Assembly (NCBI RefSeq): GCF_001625445.1
Contig: NZ_LWHG01000011.1
Span: forward strand, 558,001-622,000
Reading direction: 5' to 3'
DNA from: Haladaptatus sp. R4
GTDB taxonomy: Archaea; Halobacteriota; Halobacteria; Halobacteriales; Haladaptataceae
Length of the DNA: 64,000 nt
Both the position numbers and the translations under genes were made by a program. Position 1 is the stretch's first letter. Every line of letters starts with the position of its first letter. A model generated the notes under the pieces. It did no database searches, was not told where the DNA came from, and saw only the letters and a list, made by a program, of their open reading frames with translations. Positions 52,955 to 61,290 of this stretch are shown one piece after another.

Positions 52955-55066
52955 TTACGAGAGGTCCCGACGGACGTCGATCTCGGACGACCACCGCATC
53001 TCGTCGTCGTACATGACCGGCGTCTCCGCGAGACCGAAACACCGTTGCAGTTCGTCTCCCGTGAGCGTGAACGTCGGGAGATCGCCGCCGACGAGGAAGT
53101 ATCGTTCTACGCCGTCGATGAACGGCATGGCGAACGATCCGATCGGGTTCCGACTCGTCGGAAACATGCGCATACGGAACTCGTACTCGTCGCCGCCCAA
53201 CGGTTCGACGAAGAAGATGGTCGGTGCACTCTCCGACTGGACGACTTGGATGCCGCCGTCACCCACGACGACGTACTGATTGCCGACGAGTCGGCGACGC
53301 TTGGCGATCGAAAGCGCCGCCCGGAGCGGGAACCCGGCGTTGAGCAGTCTGGCAATCGTCCGTCCGATGACCGTCGCGCCGGCGTTTCCTATCTCGCTGT
53401 ACGTGACGATGCCGCCGACGCTTCCCGCCTCGACGAGTCGCTTTCCGGGGACGTAGGACCGACACGCGTTCAACAGGAACATGTCCACGCCGATGTCTCC
53501 GACATCGGCGGGGTGGAGCAGTCCGTCGTGGCAGACGAACGCCTCGTTTTCGACGTGGCCGATGTAGTGGAAGAAGTCCGTCGGTTCTCGAAGATGGTTT
53601 CGAAGCTCCGCCGTCGAGCAGTTCTGTTCGACGGTCACGTCGAACGGCAGTCGGTCGCGGTTGCCGTACAGGGTATCCTGATACTCCGCCCGCATCTTCG
53701 GGTCGTTGCAGACGATGGTGATTTTGGCGTCGTCCGCCGACTCCTCGCGGTCCAACCGGTGTTCGAACCCGGACGGGAGCAATTTGTTTCCACCGACCGG
53801 TGCACCGTCCCCGAGCCACGCGTGTTCGAGCGTGTCGGTGTCCGACGGGAGGACGTACCGTTCGTTCGGAACCGGTGACGACGGATACGTCGGGTTCGTT
53901 TCCGTCGTCCGCGTGAATTCGTTGATAGCAGTCGGTGATGCGACCGCGCTTTTCGCTTCTCGGCTCCGTGTCTTCACGTCGATAACCGGCAAGTCCCTGA
54001 GGACGTACGGGAGCTGTGCTACGTTTTTGGCTTCGGCGGTAAGTTGTAGCGTGAGCCGCCACGTCGGAAGTTCGTCCTCGATGAGCGAAAACGGTACGTC
54101 GAGATACGCATCGAGTTGCTCGGCGAGCGACGCATCGTAGAGGGCTGCAAAGTCGAGATCGAGCATCGATCCGACCTGCTCGCGTTCGTGCAACTCGACT
54201 CGATACAGTCCCTCCGTTCGGGTGAGACAGTCGAGGAACAGCGTCTGTTTGAGGACCCGCGCCACTTCGCCCTCGAACCCCCGTTCGGGATGATCGAGCG
54301 AGTGGATGCCCCTGTTCGTGACGATTCGGGGTGTCTCGCCGGGAACGACGGTCGCCCCGAGATAGTACGCGAGCGGGACGACGGGGAAAACGAACTCGTA
54401 TTCGGGTGGAACTTCGATGGTGATGCCCGTCTCCGGTGGTTGCAGGTCGTCCGGAATCCGAAGTTCGTCGCCGAATTCGACCACCGGGGGATGGCCCCTG
54501 AGGGTCGGAAACGAGCGCTCGGGGGAGAACGTCTTCAACGCCGACCCGAACGTCGAGACGGCGGCCATCACGTCCGCCGGATCGGTCGTCGTCGTCACCG
54601 TTCCCGCCGGTCGGGTGTGGTCCGACCGAGCGCCGATTTCGACGGCGACTTCGTCGCCGAACGAGATGTGGAATTCGTCGCCCCGAAGCTCGAACGTGAC
54701 GGACGATTCGACGCGTAAATACGTCTTCACCTTCGTCGTCAGTTCGATGTAATACTCACTGCTGGGGAGCGTTACTTCCTTTTCGTAGTCGACAGCGGCG
54801 ATCAGTTCCCCGGATTCGTCGCGGACGTAGGCGGAGATGACGAACGGGAACTCGATCCGATCCGTCCGGATGCGAGCGACGGCACCGACCGGTGCGTCGA
54901 ACTCTTCGACCGGGACGGGTTGTGGGGTCACCGGTCGAGTCGTACCGATCGAGTACTGACTCCGTTCGAGTGGGTCGATGATGGTCAACCCGACGGGGTC
55001 GTCCCGTAGTTGGAAGAGAGGTTGGACGCTTGTTCCGACGGTATCGGAAACGGGTACGTCACTCAT
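52955..55066 (-). CDS. CHAT-domain caspase-like protease
   Basis: A 703-residue protein. The N-terminal two-thirds (about 1-440) is beta-rich and unrecognised. The C-terminal CHAT domain (about 470-650) shows the caspase-fold elements: KITIVCNDPKMRAEYQ, catalytic His in FFHYIGHVENEAFVC, catalytic Cys in MFLLNACRSYVPGKRL, and GGIVTYSEIGNAGATVIGRT with a terminal AALSIAKRR. Both dyad residues are present, so it should be active; targets are unknown. It is 12 nt downstream of the HalOD1-DUF7504 gene, which probably controls it. Bacterial CHAT proteases (TPR-CHAT/Craspase, gasdermin activators) use other sensors. Confidence 0.85.
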   Translation of the reverse strand: MSDVPVSDTVGTSVQPLFQLRDDPVGLTIIDPLERSQYSIGTTRPVTPQPVPVEEFDAPVGAVARIRTDRIEFPFVISAYVRDESGELIAAVDYEKEVTLPSSEYYIELTTKVKTYLRVESSVTFELRGDEFHISFGDEVAVEIGARSDHTRPAGTVTTTTDPADVMAAVSTFGSALKTFSPERSFPTLRGHPPVVEFGDELRIPDDLQPPETGITIEVPPEYEFVFPVVPLAYYLGATVVPGETPRIVTNRGIHSLDHPERGFEGEVARVLKQTLFLDCLTRTEGLYRVELHEREQVGSMLDLDFAALYDASLAEQLDAYLDVPFSLIEDELPTWRLTLQLTAEAKNVAQLPYVLRDLPVIDVKTRSREAKSAVASPTAINEFTRTTETNPTYPSSPVPNERYVLPSDTDTLEHAWLGDGAPVGGNKLLPSGFEHRLDREESADDAKITIVCNDPKMRAEYQDTLYGNRDRLPFDVTVEQNCSTAELRNHLREPTDFFHYIGHVENEAFVCHDGLLHPADVGDIGVDMFLLNACRSYVPGKRLVEAGSVGGIVTYSEIGNAGATVIGRTIARLLNAGFPLRAALSIAKRRRLVGNQYVVVGDGGIQVVQSESAPTIFFVEPLGGDEYEFRMRMFPTSRNPIGSFAMPFIDGVERYFLVGGDLPTFTLTGDELQRCFGLAETPVMYDDEMRWSSEIDVRRDLS

Positions 55067-55078
55067 TGTTGGATGGTT

Positions 55079-56002
55079 TCAGAGGTCGAACCACTCGGTC
55101 GTATGATTCGTTTCACGGAGATACCAGCGCTGTTCCGGGCCGCTCTCCCCCGCGCGGAGTTCGATTATCGCGTCGAACTTGTGGGCTATCGCGGTGACTT
55201 GGGGAGACTCTCGCTCGATGGGGAGAACGTAGTGGGCCATTCCGGCGACGTCCTTGATGCGCTCGCAGATCGGACCGAGGAACGCATCGACTTCGGCGTC
55301 GTCGTGGTTTTCCACCAACGGACGGAGCGTGTCGAAGCAGAATCGAAGCTCCGCAGGGGCAAAGCCCCCATGACTCTCGTCGAGTTTATCGATGGTCTCG
55401 ATGATCCTGTTTCGAAACTCACCGATATCGCCGTCGACGCGTTCGACGGTCAGGGTGTCCGACATCGTCGATTCGGTGCCAGCGGACCGCGCACCGGTAT
55501 GATAGTCCACGACGTGAGCGTTGGAACCCATGCCGTTGGCCATCGCGAGGCGACTGCGTGCCGTCGCGATGCTCCGGTCGTGGAGCGCGAAGAGTCGCGT
55601 CCGATCGTGTGCCATCTCACCGAGAAGCGGAACGCTGGCCGCGTCGATCACGGAATCCGGAACCGCCCCGACGACGAGGAGATTCCCCCCGAGTTGCTTG
55701 ATACGCGCCAAGCCGGGTTGCACCGTGATGGTTCCGTCACCACGGATGGTCACGTGATGACCGTACAGCGAAAACGAGAGTCGTCCACCCCGTCGCGCCA
55801 CGCCGTCGTCGCGTGGTTTGAAGAGCCTGTCGAGCGCCTCCGGATCGATGACGTCGTAGAGTTGTTCGGGGATGTCCGAAGGTTCGACACCCGCCACGTC
55901 CGCAACAGCCACCGTTACCGTCGTACTGAGAGACTGCGGGCCGGTAAGGTCGTGTTGCACGCGATGGACGTCGCGTTCGTCAGAGGGACCATCCTCGTTC
56001 AT
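55079..56002 (-). CDS. HalOD1 domain fused to DUF7504
   Basis: A 307-residue protein. Residues about 25-95 match the haloarchaeal output domain HalOD1: QSLSTTVTVAVADVAGVEP, LYDVIDPEALDRLFKP and a GHHVTIRGDGTITV end. The rest matches the DUF7504 gene at 3467: RIKQLGGNLLVVGAVPDSVI at the P-loop position without GKT, ELRFCFDTLRPLVENHDDAE and GMAHYVLPIERE. HalOD1 usually sits in signalling proteins, so this looks like a signal-input module. It is the promoter-proximal gene of the CHAT operon. Confidence 0.78.
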   Translation of the reverse strand: MNEDGPSDERDVHRVQHDLTGPQSLSTTVTVAVADVAGVEPSDIPEQLYDVIDPEALDRLFKPRDDGVARRGGRLSFSLYGHHVTIRGDGTITVQPGLARIKQLGGNLLVVGAVPDSVIDAASVPLLGEMAHDRTRLFALHDRSIATARSRLAMANGMGSNAHVVDYHTGARSAGTESTMSDTLTVERVDGDIGEFRNRIIETIDKLDESHGGFAPAELRFCFDTLRPLVENHDDAEVDAFLGPICERIKDVAGMAHYVLPIERESPQVTAIAHKFDAIIELRAGESGPEQRWYLRETNHTTEWFDL

Positions 56003-56325
56003 ATACTTTGTAAGCGTCGGCGAGCAACAGTCAAAAATCCATCGTCAATGACCCGACACGGGATTTGGGAAGTTCACCGGAAATCGTCGAATAGTATGGG
56101 GATTCTGACTTCAGAACCGATTAGAAATAGTTGGTGTAGGATCCCGATTGTCTTTTTATTGATACCCGCGTGAGTGCTCGGGCGGGTGCGAAGATGCCAC
56201 GGAAATACCGAGAGACGGGGCGAACGAGACGAACTAGGACGATCCTTCCGTCCTCCTGGGAGTTGTATCGAGGAGAACTTCGACGTCGTACGAGCGGACG
56301 AAGATTGGGTCAGTCGTCGGTGACA
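56003..56325. other. 323-bp spacer, promoter of the CHAT operon
   Basis: No gene seen. The stretch becomes A/T-rich (56100-56165), unlike the high-GC neighbours, and likely holds the minus-strand promoter of the HalOD1-DUF7504 gene. The plus-strand open frame here is Arg-rich and not credible. Confidence 0.55.
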
Positions 56326-57234
56326 TCACTCGACCCACGAGTACGCACGGGAGGACAACCACGGAACCACGATCAACAGCACGCCGAGACAGCCCACGAG
56401 GAGCGCCACGGTATCGCCGAGCGTCCACTCGTTCGTCGTGCTTTCACCGCCATTCGACGGCGGATTTGGTCCGCTGGAATCGCCCCCAACCGTCGAGTTC
56501 GTCGTCGCGGGTATCGTTTCCGTCCGTGTCCTCGTTCGTCGGTTGGTAGTCGCCCACGTCGTTTTTCGTCCTGCACTGGTCGTCGCAGTCTTCGTAGACG
56601 CCGGTGGTTCCGTCGTTTCGGTCGTGCTCGGAGCCGTTTTCGTCTCGGTCGTCGCTGTCGTGGCCGTCGGAACCGCGGTGGCCGTCGGTGTGGCAGTCGT
56701 CGCGGTCGTCGTCCGTGTCGTCGCTGGGACTGTCGTCGTAGTTGCCGTCGTGGTTGCCGTCGTCGTGGTGGTCGCTGTCGTCGAAGTCGAGGTTTGCGTA
56801 GTCGTTGGAACCGTCGTGGTGGCAGTGGCCGTCGTCGAAGTCGTGGTTTGTGTGGTCGTTGGAACCGTCGTCGAGGTCGCTGTCGTCGAGGTCGTGGTTT
56901 GTGCGGTCGTGGTGGTCGTCGAAGTCGTGGTCGTCGCCGTCGATGTCGTTCCAGTTGCACTCGTCGTTGTCGATGTCGGTGTCGTTGTAGCCGTTGCAGT
57001 CGCTGTCGTCGCCGTGGCTGTGGCCGTCGTCGTTCCGTTCGTCGTCGTGTTGGTTGTCGTCCCGTTCGTCGTCGTTCTGTTAGTTGTCGTCGTCCCGTTC
57101 GTCGTCGTATTACCGGCCGCGGCGGAGGCGACTTGCGGTCCGTCGGGTCCGCCAATCGTCGAACTCGATATTCCGGCGAGAAGGAGTCCCGCAATGGAGA
57201 CGAGGAGCAGCACGCGGGCTGTCGAAGTTCGCAT
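56326..57234 (-). CDS. secreted Thr-rich (mucin-like) cell-surface protein
   Basis: A 302-residue protein. Signal peptide RVLLLVSIAGLLLAGISSS with cleavage near VASAAA; residues about 40-200 are Thr/Ala/Val low complexity with recurring TTTVPTTTQT and TSTTAT units; a transition TNRRTRTRTETIPATTN; and a C-terminal helix TVALLVGCLGVLLIVVPWL (about 275-293) as anchor. Probably O-glycosylated and surface-anchored. ATG 57234 is used; an in-frame ATG lies at 57303. Confidence 0.78.
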   Translation of the reverse strand: MRTSTARVLLLVSIAGLLLAGISSSTIGGPDGPQVASAAAGNTTTNGTTTTNRTTTNGTTTNTTTNGTTTATATATTATATATTTPTSTTTSATGTTSTATTTTSTTTTTAQTTTSTTATSTTVPTTTQTTTSTTATATTTVPTTTQTSTSTTATTTTTATTTATTTTVPATTRTTTATTATPTATAVPTATTATTETKTAPSTTETTEPPASTKTATTSAGRKTTWATTNRRTRTRTETIPATTNSTVGGDSSGPNPPSNGGESTTNEWTLGDTVALLVGCLGVLLIVVPWLSSRAYSWVE

Positions 57235-57538
57235 GTGAACAGGGGACATAGATCGCTGCTCATCGATTCCCATCATCGACTGATTATTGTTACGATTATC
57301 CATGCAAAACTGCAGAATACTACGATATTTTTCGAGAAATTACCCTGTTTGTGGTCTATTTATGGAAGGGATTCTAAAACTACCAATTCATTGATAAAGG
57401 AACTCACACACCAATGATCAATAGTTGCCATCTCTCCATCGAAGGGATTCGAGCGGGTATTATTTACTCACTGAACGGATTCGATCCTCTTCCAGTATAG
57501 TTCGGTAGGGGGACAATTCGATGCTCGTTGAATTCAGA
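57235..57538. other. 304-bp A/T-rich spacer
   Basis: No gene. Marked by low GC relative to the window, for example the stretch at 57300-57420 with many T/A runs. It probably carries the promoter of the Thr-rich gene; the composition hints at recent acquisition. Confidence 0.5.
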
Positions 57539-58086
57539 TCACAGCAGCGCGGCTTCCTGTCGCTTTTTCACGACCACTGGAATCGACGTCGTATCGGTCT
57601 GACCGGCAAACGTCACGGTCACGGTCACGTGGTCGGGGAGCTTCCGCACCATCTCTTTCTGCGTCACCCCCGGCCGGTCGGTGCAGTCGAGACGAACCAA
57701 TCCCCGTCGTGAGACGACAGGCCGGACGAGGTATATGCGTCGTCGAAAATCACTTCGATGCGCCGTTGAACCCTCCGGATCGCAATCCCCCCGGCTTTCA
57801 TCTCTCCCCACTGCTCGAACGGCTCCGTCGCGTACGCAACCGCACCCGAACTGTTCCGGGCGGTCACGACCCTGACCTCGTTCGTCTTCGGGAGGTATTC
57901 GGCGTCCGTATCCTCGACGGTCGTTCGTACGTCGAGTGGCTTTCCGGTGGCTCGAACCCCGGGAAGCGGGGACAGACTGGCAGCGATTTTCTCCTTCGTG
58001 AACCCGTTCACCTGCGAGCCGACGAGGCCGAGTCCGGCCGCCGTACAACCCGCCGCGAGGAAGGCCCGTCGTGAAGAGGGGGACAT
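57539..58086 (-). CDS. Tat-exported lipoprotein (frameshift near 57670)
   Basis: N-terminus MSPSSRRAFLAAGCTAAGLG has a twin-arginine motif SRRAFL and a lipobox LAAGC, so it is probably Tat-exported and lipid-anchored. The body is unrecognised (AEYLPKTNEVRVVTARNSSG, AGGIAIRRVQRRIEVIFDDA). At about 57666-57676 a run of G has lost one base; corrected, TAPTGRGVTQKEMVRKL continues to VVVKKRQEAALL, giving 182 residues. Confidence 0.7.
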
Positions 58087-58211
58087 TGTTGTTTCCACGA
58101 ATAACGAGAATAAATGCTTTGTGCGAAAAATCCTTGCTCCCTGCTCATCGGGTGTGTCATCCCCTGTTTCGGTCGAAGCCAAAAATACGCGATCAGGAAC
58201 GCTATTCCCTC

Positions 58212-58364
58212 CTACTCGAACACCACCTCCGGCGGCACTCGATGGCCGCAGGGCCACACCCGCGCGAAGCCCGGACCCGTACCCGTGGCGATTGCGATCG
58301 GTTCCTCACAGCGTGGACACCGCTGAACGGTACCCTTTTCTTTCGCAGAATCGTTTGTGCACAT
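58212..58364 (-). CDS. small zinc-ribbon-like protein
   Basis: A 50-residue protein: an N-terminal MCTNDSAKEKGTV, then a CPRCEEPIAIATG pair and a CGHRVPPEVVFE end. The spacing CxxC...C-x-H suggests one zinc site. Haloarchaeal two-CxxC small proteins are frequent. Unknown function. It is too short for usual gene-length thresholds. Confidence 0.6.
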   Translation of the reverse strand: MCTNDSAKEKGTVQRCPRCEEPIAIATGTGPGFARVWPCGHRVPPEVVFE

Positions 58365-58495
58365 GCTTCGGTAGCGCCGAAGCAAGCGGGGTCGGAGCTC
58401 TTACCTCCGGCCTTTCGGCATAACCCGCTCGCTTCGTTGAATAAATGCCATTCTACGGGAATAATTCTATCGGTTAGGTGTTTCGATGTTGGAAA

Positions 58496-58517
58496 ATGCG
58501 AGGGATGGGATTCGAAC
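58496..58517 (-). repeat. copy of the tRNA-Leu 3' end
   Basis: A 22-bp exact duplicate of 58611-58632, holding the acceptor stem and T-loop of the tRNA-Leu gene in the same orientation, 115 bp away. Such tRNA-end duplications mark integration sites of mobile elements. Confidence 0.65.
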
Positions 58518-58586
58518 AACGACCGGACATGCTCACTGCGTTGTGCGCGCCCGGTCTAATTCGAACCCATCCGATCGATTCGCACG

Positions 58587-58605
58587 GCGCGACGGTTCGT
58601 CGCGC
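58587..58605. repeat. triloop palindrome before tRNA-Leu 3' end
   Basis: Arms GCGCGACG and CGTCGCGC around a GTT centre, between the tRNA-end copy and the tRNA gene. Confidence 0.7.
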
Positions 58606-58612
58606 GACTCAT

Positions 58613-58696
58613 GCGAGGGATGGGATTCGAACCCATGGACGTCTACACGAGCGGGTCTTAAGCCCGCCGCCGTTGGCCTGGCTTGGCAACCCTCGC
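58613..58696 (-). tRNA. tRNA-Leu (anticodon UAA)
   Basis: An 84-nt tRNA with a long variable arm as expected for Leu. Acceptor GCGAGGG pairs with CCCTCGC; anticodon stem GCGGG/CCCGC with loop CTTAAGA, anticodon TAA (58658-58660); T-arm ATGGG-TTCGAAT-CCCAT. No CCA is encoded. Confidence 0.93.
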
Positions 58697-58785
58697 GCGT
58701 CAGTCGATTGCCGCTTCCCCTGCAAGTGGGTTTCGGTTGGTACACGGCCCCCTCGTTTATTCGCGTTCCCGCCGAAATCACGTCC

Positions 58786-59193
58786 ATGCTCGTCTTCTCG
58801 CGCGAAGTGTACGATATGCTCGTCAGCCGTGCGCGTCGGGGTCGCCCCGACGAGATTTGTGGAATCCTCGCGGGATCACGCGACGAGCGGGCCGAAGTCG
58901 GGGGCGTGTATCACGCCGAAAACGTCGCGGCGGACACGCGCACGAACTACGAGATAGACCCGGAGGAGCAACTCGCTGTCATGGATCGGATCGAAACGGA
59001 CGGCTCCGAGGTGGTCGGCTTCTATCACTCCCATCCCATGGGTCCCGACGCGCCCAGCGAAACCGATGCCGCCGACGCGACGTGGGACGGCTACTCCTAC
59101 GTCATCGTCTCGCTGAACGGCTCCCATCCGTTCGTCGGGTCGTGGCGCTGGACCGGCGAGGCGTTCGAACCGGAAGTCGTCCAACTCCGATAG
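58786..59193 (+). CDS. JAMM/MPN+ metalloprotease (HvJAMM1-like desampylase)
   Basis: A 135-residue single JAMM domain with the full zinc site: Glu in DEICGILAG and HSHPMGPDAPSETD, matching HxH-x7-S-x2-D. In Haloferax the related HvJAMM1 cleaves SAMP conjugates and recovers SAMP. ATG 58786 is favoured because the domain starts MLVFSREVYDMLV there. Confidence 0.9.
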   Translation: MLVFSREVYDMLVSRARRGRPDEICGILAGSRDERAEVGGVYHAENVAADTRTNYEIDPEEQLAVMDRIETDGSEVVGFYHSHPMGPDAPSETDAADATWDGYSYVIVSLNGSHPFVGSWRWTGEAFEPEVVQLR

Positions 59194-59244
59194 CACGAGC
59201 CAACTAGGGGGTGGCTTTTTGAGGGCGCTCCGAACACAGGGGGC

Positions 59245-60270
59245 ATGGACCGGAGCGAACGAACGGGAACCGAACGGTTGGACGACGGCGAACGGTTGAA
59301 CGACGGCCACCGCGCGCTGTTGGCACTCCAACGCTGTCGAACCGTCCACGCGCCCGACGAGCGGGTTGCCGTCTTCGACGTGACCCCCGAACCGACCACT
59401 GATGGAATCGAACTTCGCGGACGCGTCTCGACGCCGCAACTCGAAGCCGAGGCGCGAGCGGCGGTCGAACGAGCAATCGGGACGGCGGTGACGAGCGACC
59501 TCGAAATTCTCGATGAACTGCGAACCGAGCGAACCGTCACCGGACCCGTCGCATCCGTGCTCGGAGACCCGGACGACGAGGCCGAACAGGTAACGCAGGT
59601 GCTCTACGGCGCGCGAGTCGAGGTGTTCGACGACGAGGGCGAAACCTGGTCTCGGGTGCGAACGCCGGACGGCTATCTGGGATGGCTCGACCGAAGCGCG
59701 CTCGCGCCGATCGAGGACGACGAAACGAACGCGGTCGTCGTCCGCGACACGCAGACGGAAGGGGGAAAGGCGGTGTACGCCGGAACCGACTGCCGAATCG
59801 AGGACGAAGGCGGGAACGAGACGACCGTTCGCTTCCACACCGGCGAGCACGCAACTGCCTCCGCGGGGGTCGTCCAGCGGCCACCCGAGAACCCGACCGG
59901 CGAGGCCGTCGTCGAAATCGCGCGGGAGTTTCTCGGTACCGACTACGACTGGGGTGGCATGACGAGCGACGGCATCGACTGCTCCGGACTGGCGTGGATC
60001 GCTTACCGAGTCAACGGAATCACCCTGCCACGCGACGCCGACCAACAGCGGGTCATGGGACGGCCCGTCGAGCGTGACGAACTGCTCCCCGGCGACCTGC
60101 TCTTCTTCCCCGGCCACGTCGCGGTCAGCCTCGGCGGCGACGAGTACGTCCACGCCTACGGCGGCGCGGAGTCGGTGGTAATCAACAGCCTCGACCCGGG
60201 GGACGACGCGTATATCGAAGATCTGGACGAGAAGTTCGAACTCGCGCGACGGGTCATCCCAGCCACGTGA
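59245..60270 (+). CDS. NlpC/P60 cysteine endopeptidase, YkfC-like
   Basis: A 341-residue protein without signal peptide. N-terminal domain (about 1-90), two SH3b-type modules (about 95-150, TVTGPVASVLGDPDDEAEQV to DGYLGWLDRSAL; about 155-205), then an NlpC/P60 domain (about 215-330) with catalytic Cys in DGIDCSGLAWIAYR and His in FFPGHVAVSLGGDEYVHAYG (part GHVAVSLGGDEYV). The SH3b-SH3b-NlpC/P60 order matches YkfC of Bacillus, which cuts L-Ala-D-Glu from imported murein peptides. An archaeon has no murein, so a scavenging role is inferred. The end overlaps the convergent beta-lactamase-like gene by 17 nt. Confidence 0.88.
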   Translation: MDRSERTGTERLDDGERLNDGHRALLALQRCRTVHAPDERVAVFDVTPEPTTDGIELRGRVSTPQLEAEARAAVERAIGTAVTSDLEILDELRTERTVTGPVASVLGDPDDEAEQVTQVLYGARVEVFDDEGETWSRVRTPDGYLGWLDRSALAPIEDDETNAVVVRDTQTEGGKAVYAGTDCRIEDEGGNETTVRFHTGEHATASAGVVQRPPENPTGEAVVEIAREFLGTDYDWGGMTSDGIDCSGLAWIAYRVNGITLPRDADQQRVMGRPVERDELLPGDLLFFPGHVAVSLGGDEYVHAYGGAESVVINSLDPGDDAYIEDLDEKFELARRVIPAT

Positions 60271-61138
60271 ACACGGCGTCGCCGATTTCCGCGATGGCGT
60301 CCGCCGCGTCGGCACCGTTCTGACGGGCGTCCCCGTTTTCGCCGTCCACCGAACCGACGCCGTCGATGAACACCGAAAACACGAGCGGTTCGTTCCGGTC
60401 GGGGACCGATAGGACTCCGGTATCCAACGCGGCGGTCGGAAGCCACCCGGTTTTGTGGGCGATTTCGGTTTCGTAGGGAAGGTACCGCGGAATCATCGAC
60501 GTGTCCTTTTGTGCACTGAGCGGGACTCGCATTCGCTCGTACGCCTCGGTCGAGAGCGTCCTCCGACGAACGAAATCGGCAAAGAACCGGGCGCAGTCGA
60601 GCGGCGTCGTGGCGTTCGTCGGTTCGTCGTCCGGAATGTCGACGTCGAACTCCTCGAAGTCCGTCTCCTCCAGCGTCGCCATCATCTTTCGCGCGAGGCG
60701 GGTTCGCTCCATGCCGAGTCGGGCCGCCTCGTCGTTCACCGATTCGATGCCGAGGTGGTCGATGAGTTGGTTCGTCGCGGCGTTGTCGCTGACCGATATC
60801 ATGGCCGCGGCGAGGTCTTCGAGGGTCGGCGTCGCGTCGAGTAAGTGCAACAATCCGCTTCCACCGACGCGGTTCTCCGAGGAGAGCGGACAGGGTCGGT
60901 CGAGTTCGTCGAGTTGGCCGTCGTATCGTTCGTAGAGGGCGTAAAGAACGGGGAGCTTGATCGTGCTCGCGCTCTGAAAGACGCGGGTCTCGTCGCGAGC
61001 GTAGACCACGTCGAACTCCCCATCGTCGGTCGGAAATCCGAGGAAGACGCCGAGTTCGCCCTCGATTTCGTCGTCGTATCGCTCGACGTATCCCGCCAGT
61101 TCGTCGCGCGTTTCGATGCTGGGCGTGTCAGGGCGCAT
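60254..61138 (-). CDS. class A beta-lactamase-like serine hydrolase
   Basis: A 294-residue protein of the serine beta-lactamase/PBP fold. All three motifs are present: SxxK in FQSASTIKLPVLYAL (Ser near 65), SDN in MISVSDNAATNQLIDHLG, and KTG in EIAHKTGWLPTAALD. No signal peptide, so it acts in the cytosol, unlike most beta-lactamases. Archaea lack murein targets; it may cleave peptides or D-amino-acid compounds. ATG 61138 is preferred over 61174. Confidence 0.88.
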   Translation of the reverse strand: MRPDTPSIETRDELAGYVERYDDEIEGELGVFLGFPTDDGEFDVVYARDETRVFQSASTIKLPVLYALYERYDGQLDELDRPCPLSSENRVGGSGLLHLLDATPTLEDLAAAMISVSDNAATNQLIDHLGIESVNDEAARLGMERTRLARKMMATLEETDFEEFDVDIPDDEPTNATTPLDCARFFADFVRRRTLSTEAYERMRVPLSAQKDTSMIPRYLPYETEIAHKTGWLPTAALDTGVLSVPDRNEPLVFSVFIDGVGSVDGENGDARQNGADAADAIAEIGDAVFTWLG

Positions 61139-61290
61139 CGGGAATCGACTCCGGTTTCGTTGCCATGCCGACACACTGGTCTCCGATTCCTACAAATAGT
61201 TTCGTGTCGGGGAAGGGGTAACGAAACGCGACGGTCGTCGCCTAGCATGGGAGGGCGAACGATTATCCTCGCGTTGTCGGATGTTTTGGC

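Noticed and set aside
52955-55066. Type III-E CRISPR-associated CHAT (Craspase)
   Set aside because: No CRISPR repeats, no cas genes and no TPR repeats were seen; the only link is the CHAT fold.
55356-55368. Another triloop palindrome, GGGGC-AAA-GCCCC, in the DUF7504 gene
   Set aside because: The arms are only 5 bp and encode the GGFAPAEL segment; too short inside coding DNA to count as the same class.
56438-57238. Val-rich plus-strand reading frame of 266 residues
   Set aside because: It is the antisense of the Thr-rich gene; the repeats make the opposite strand open and Val-rich. The minus frame has a signal peptide and anchor.
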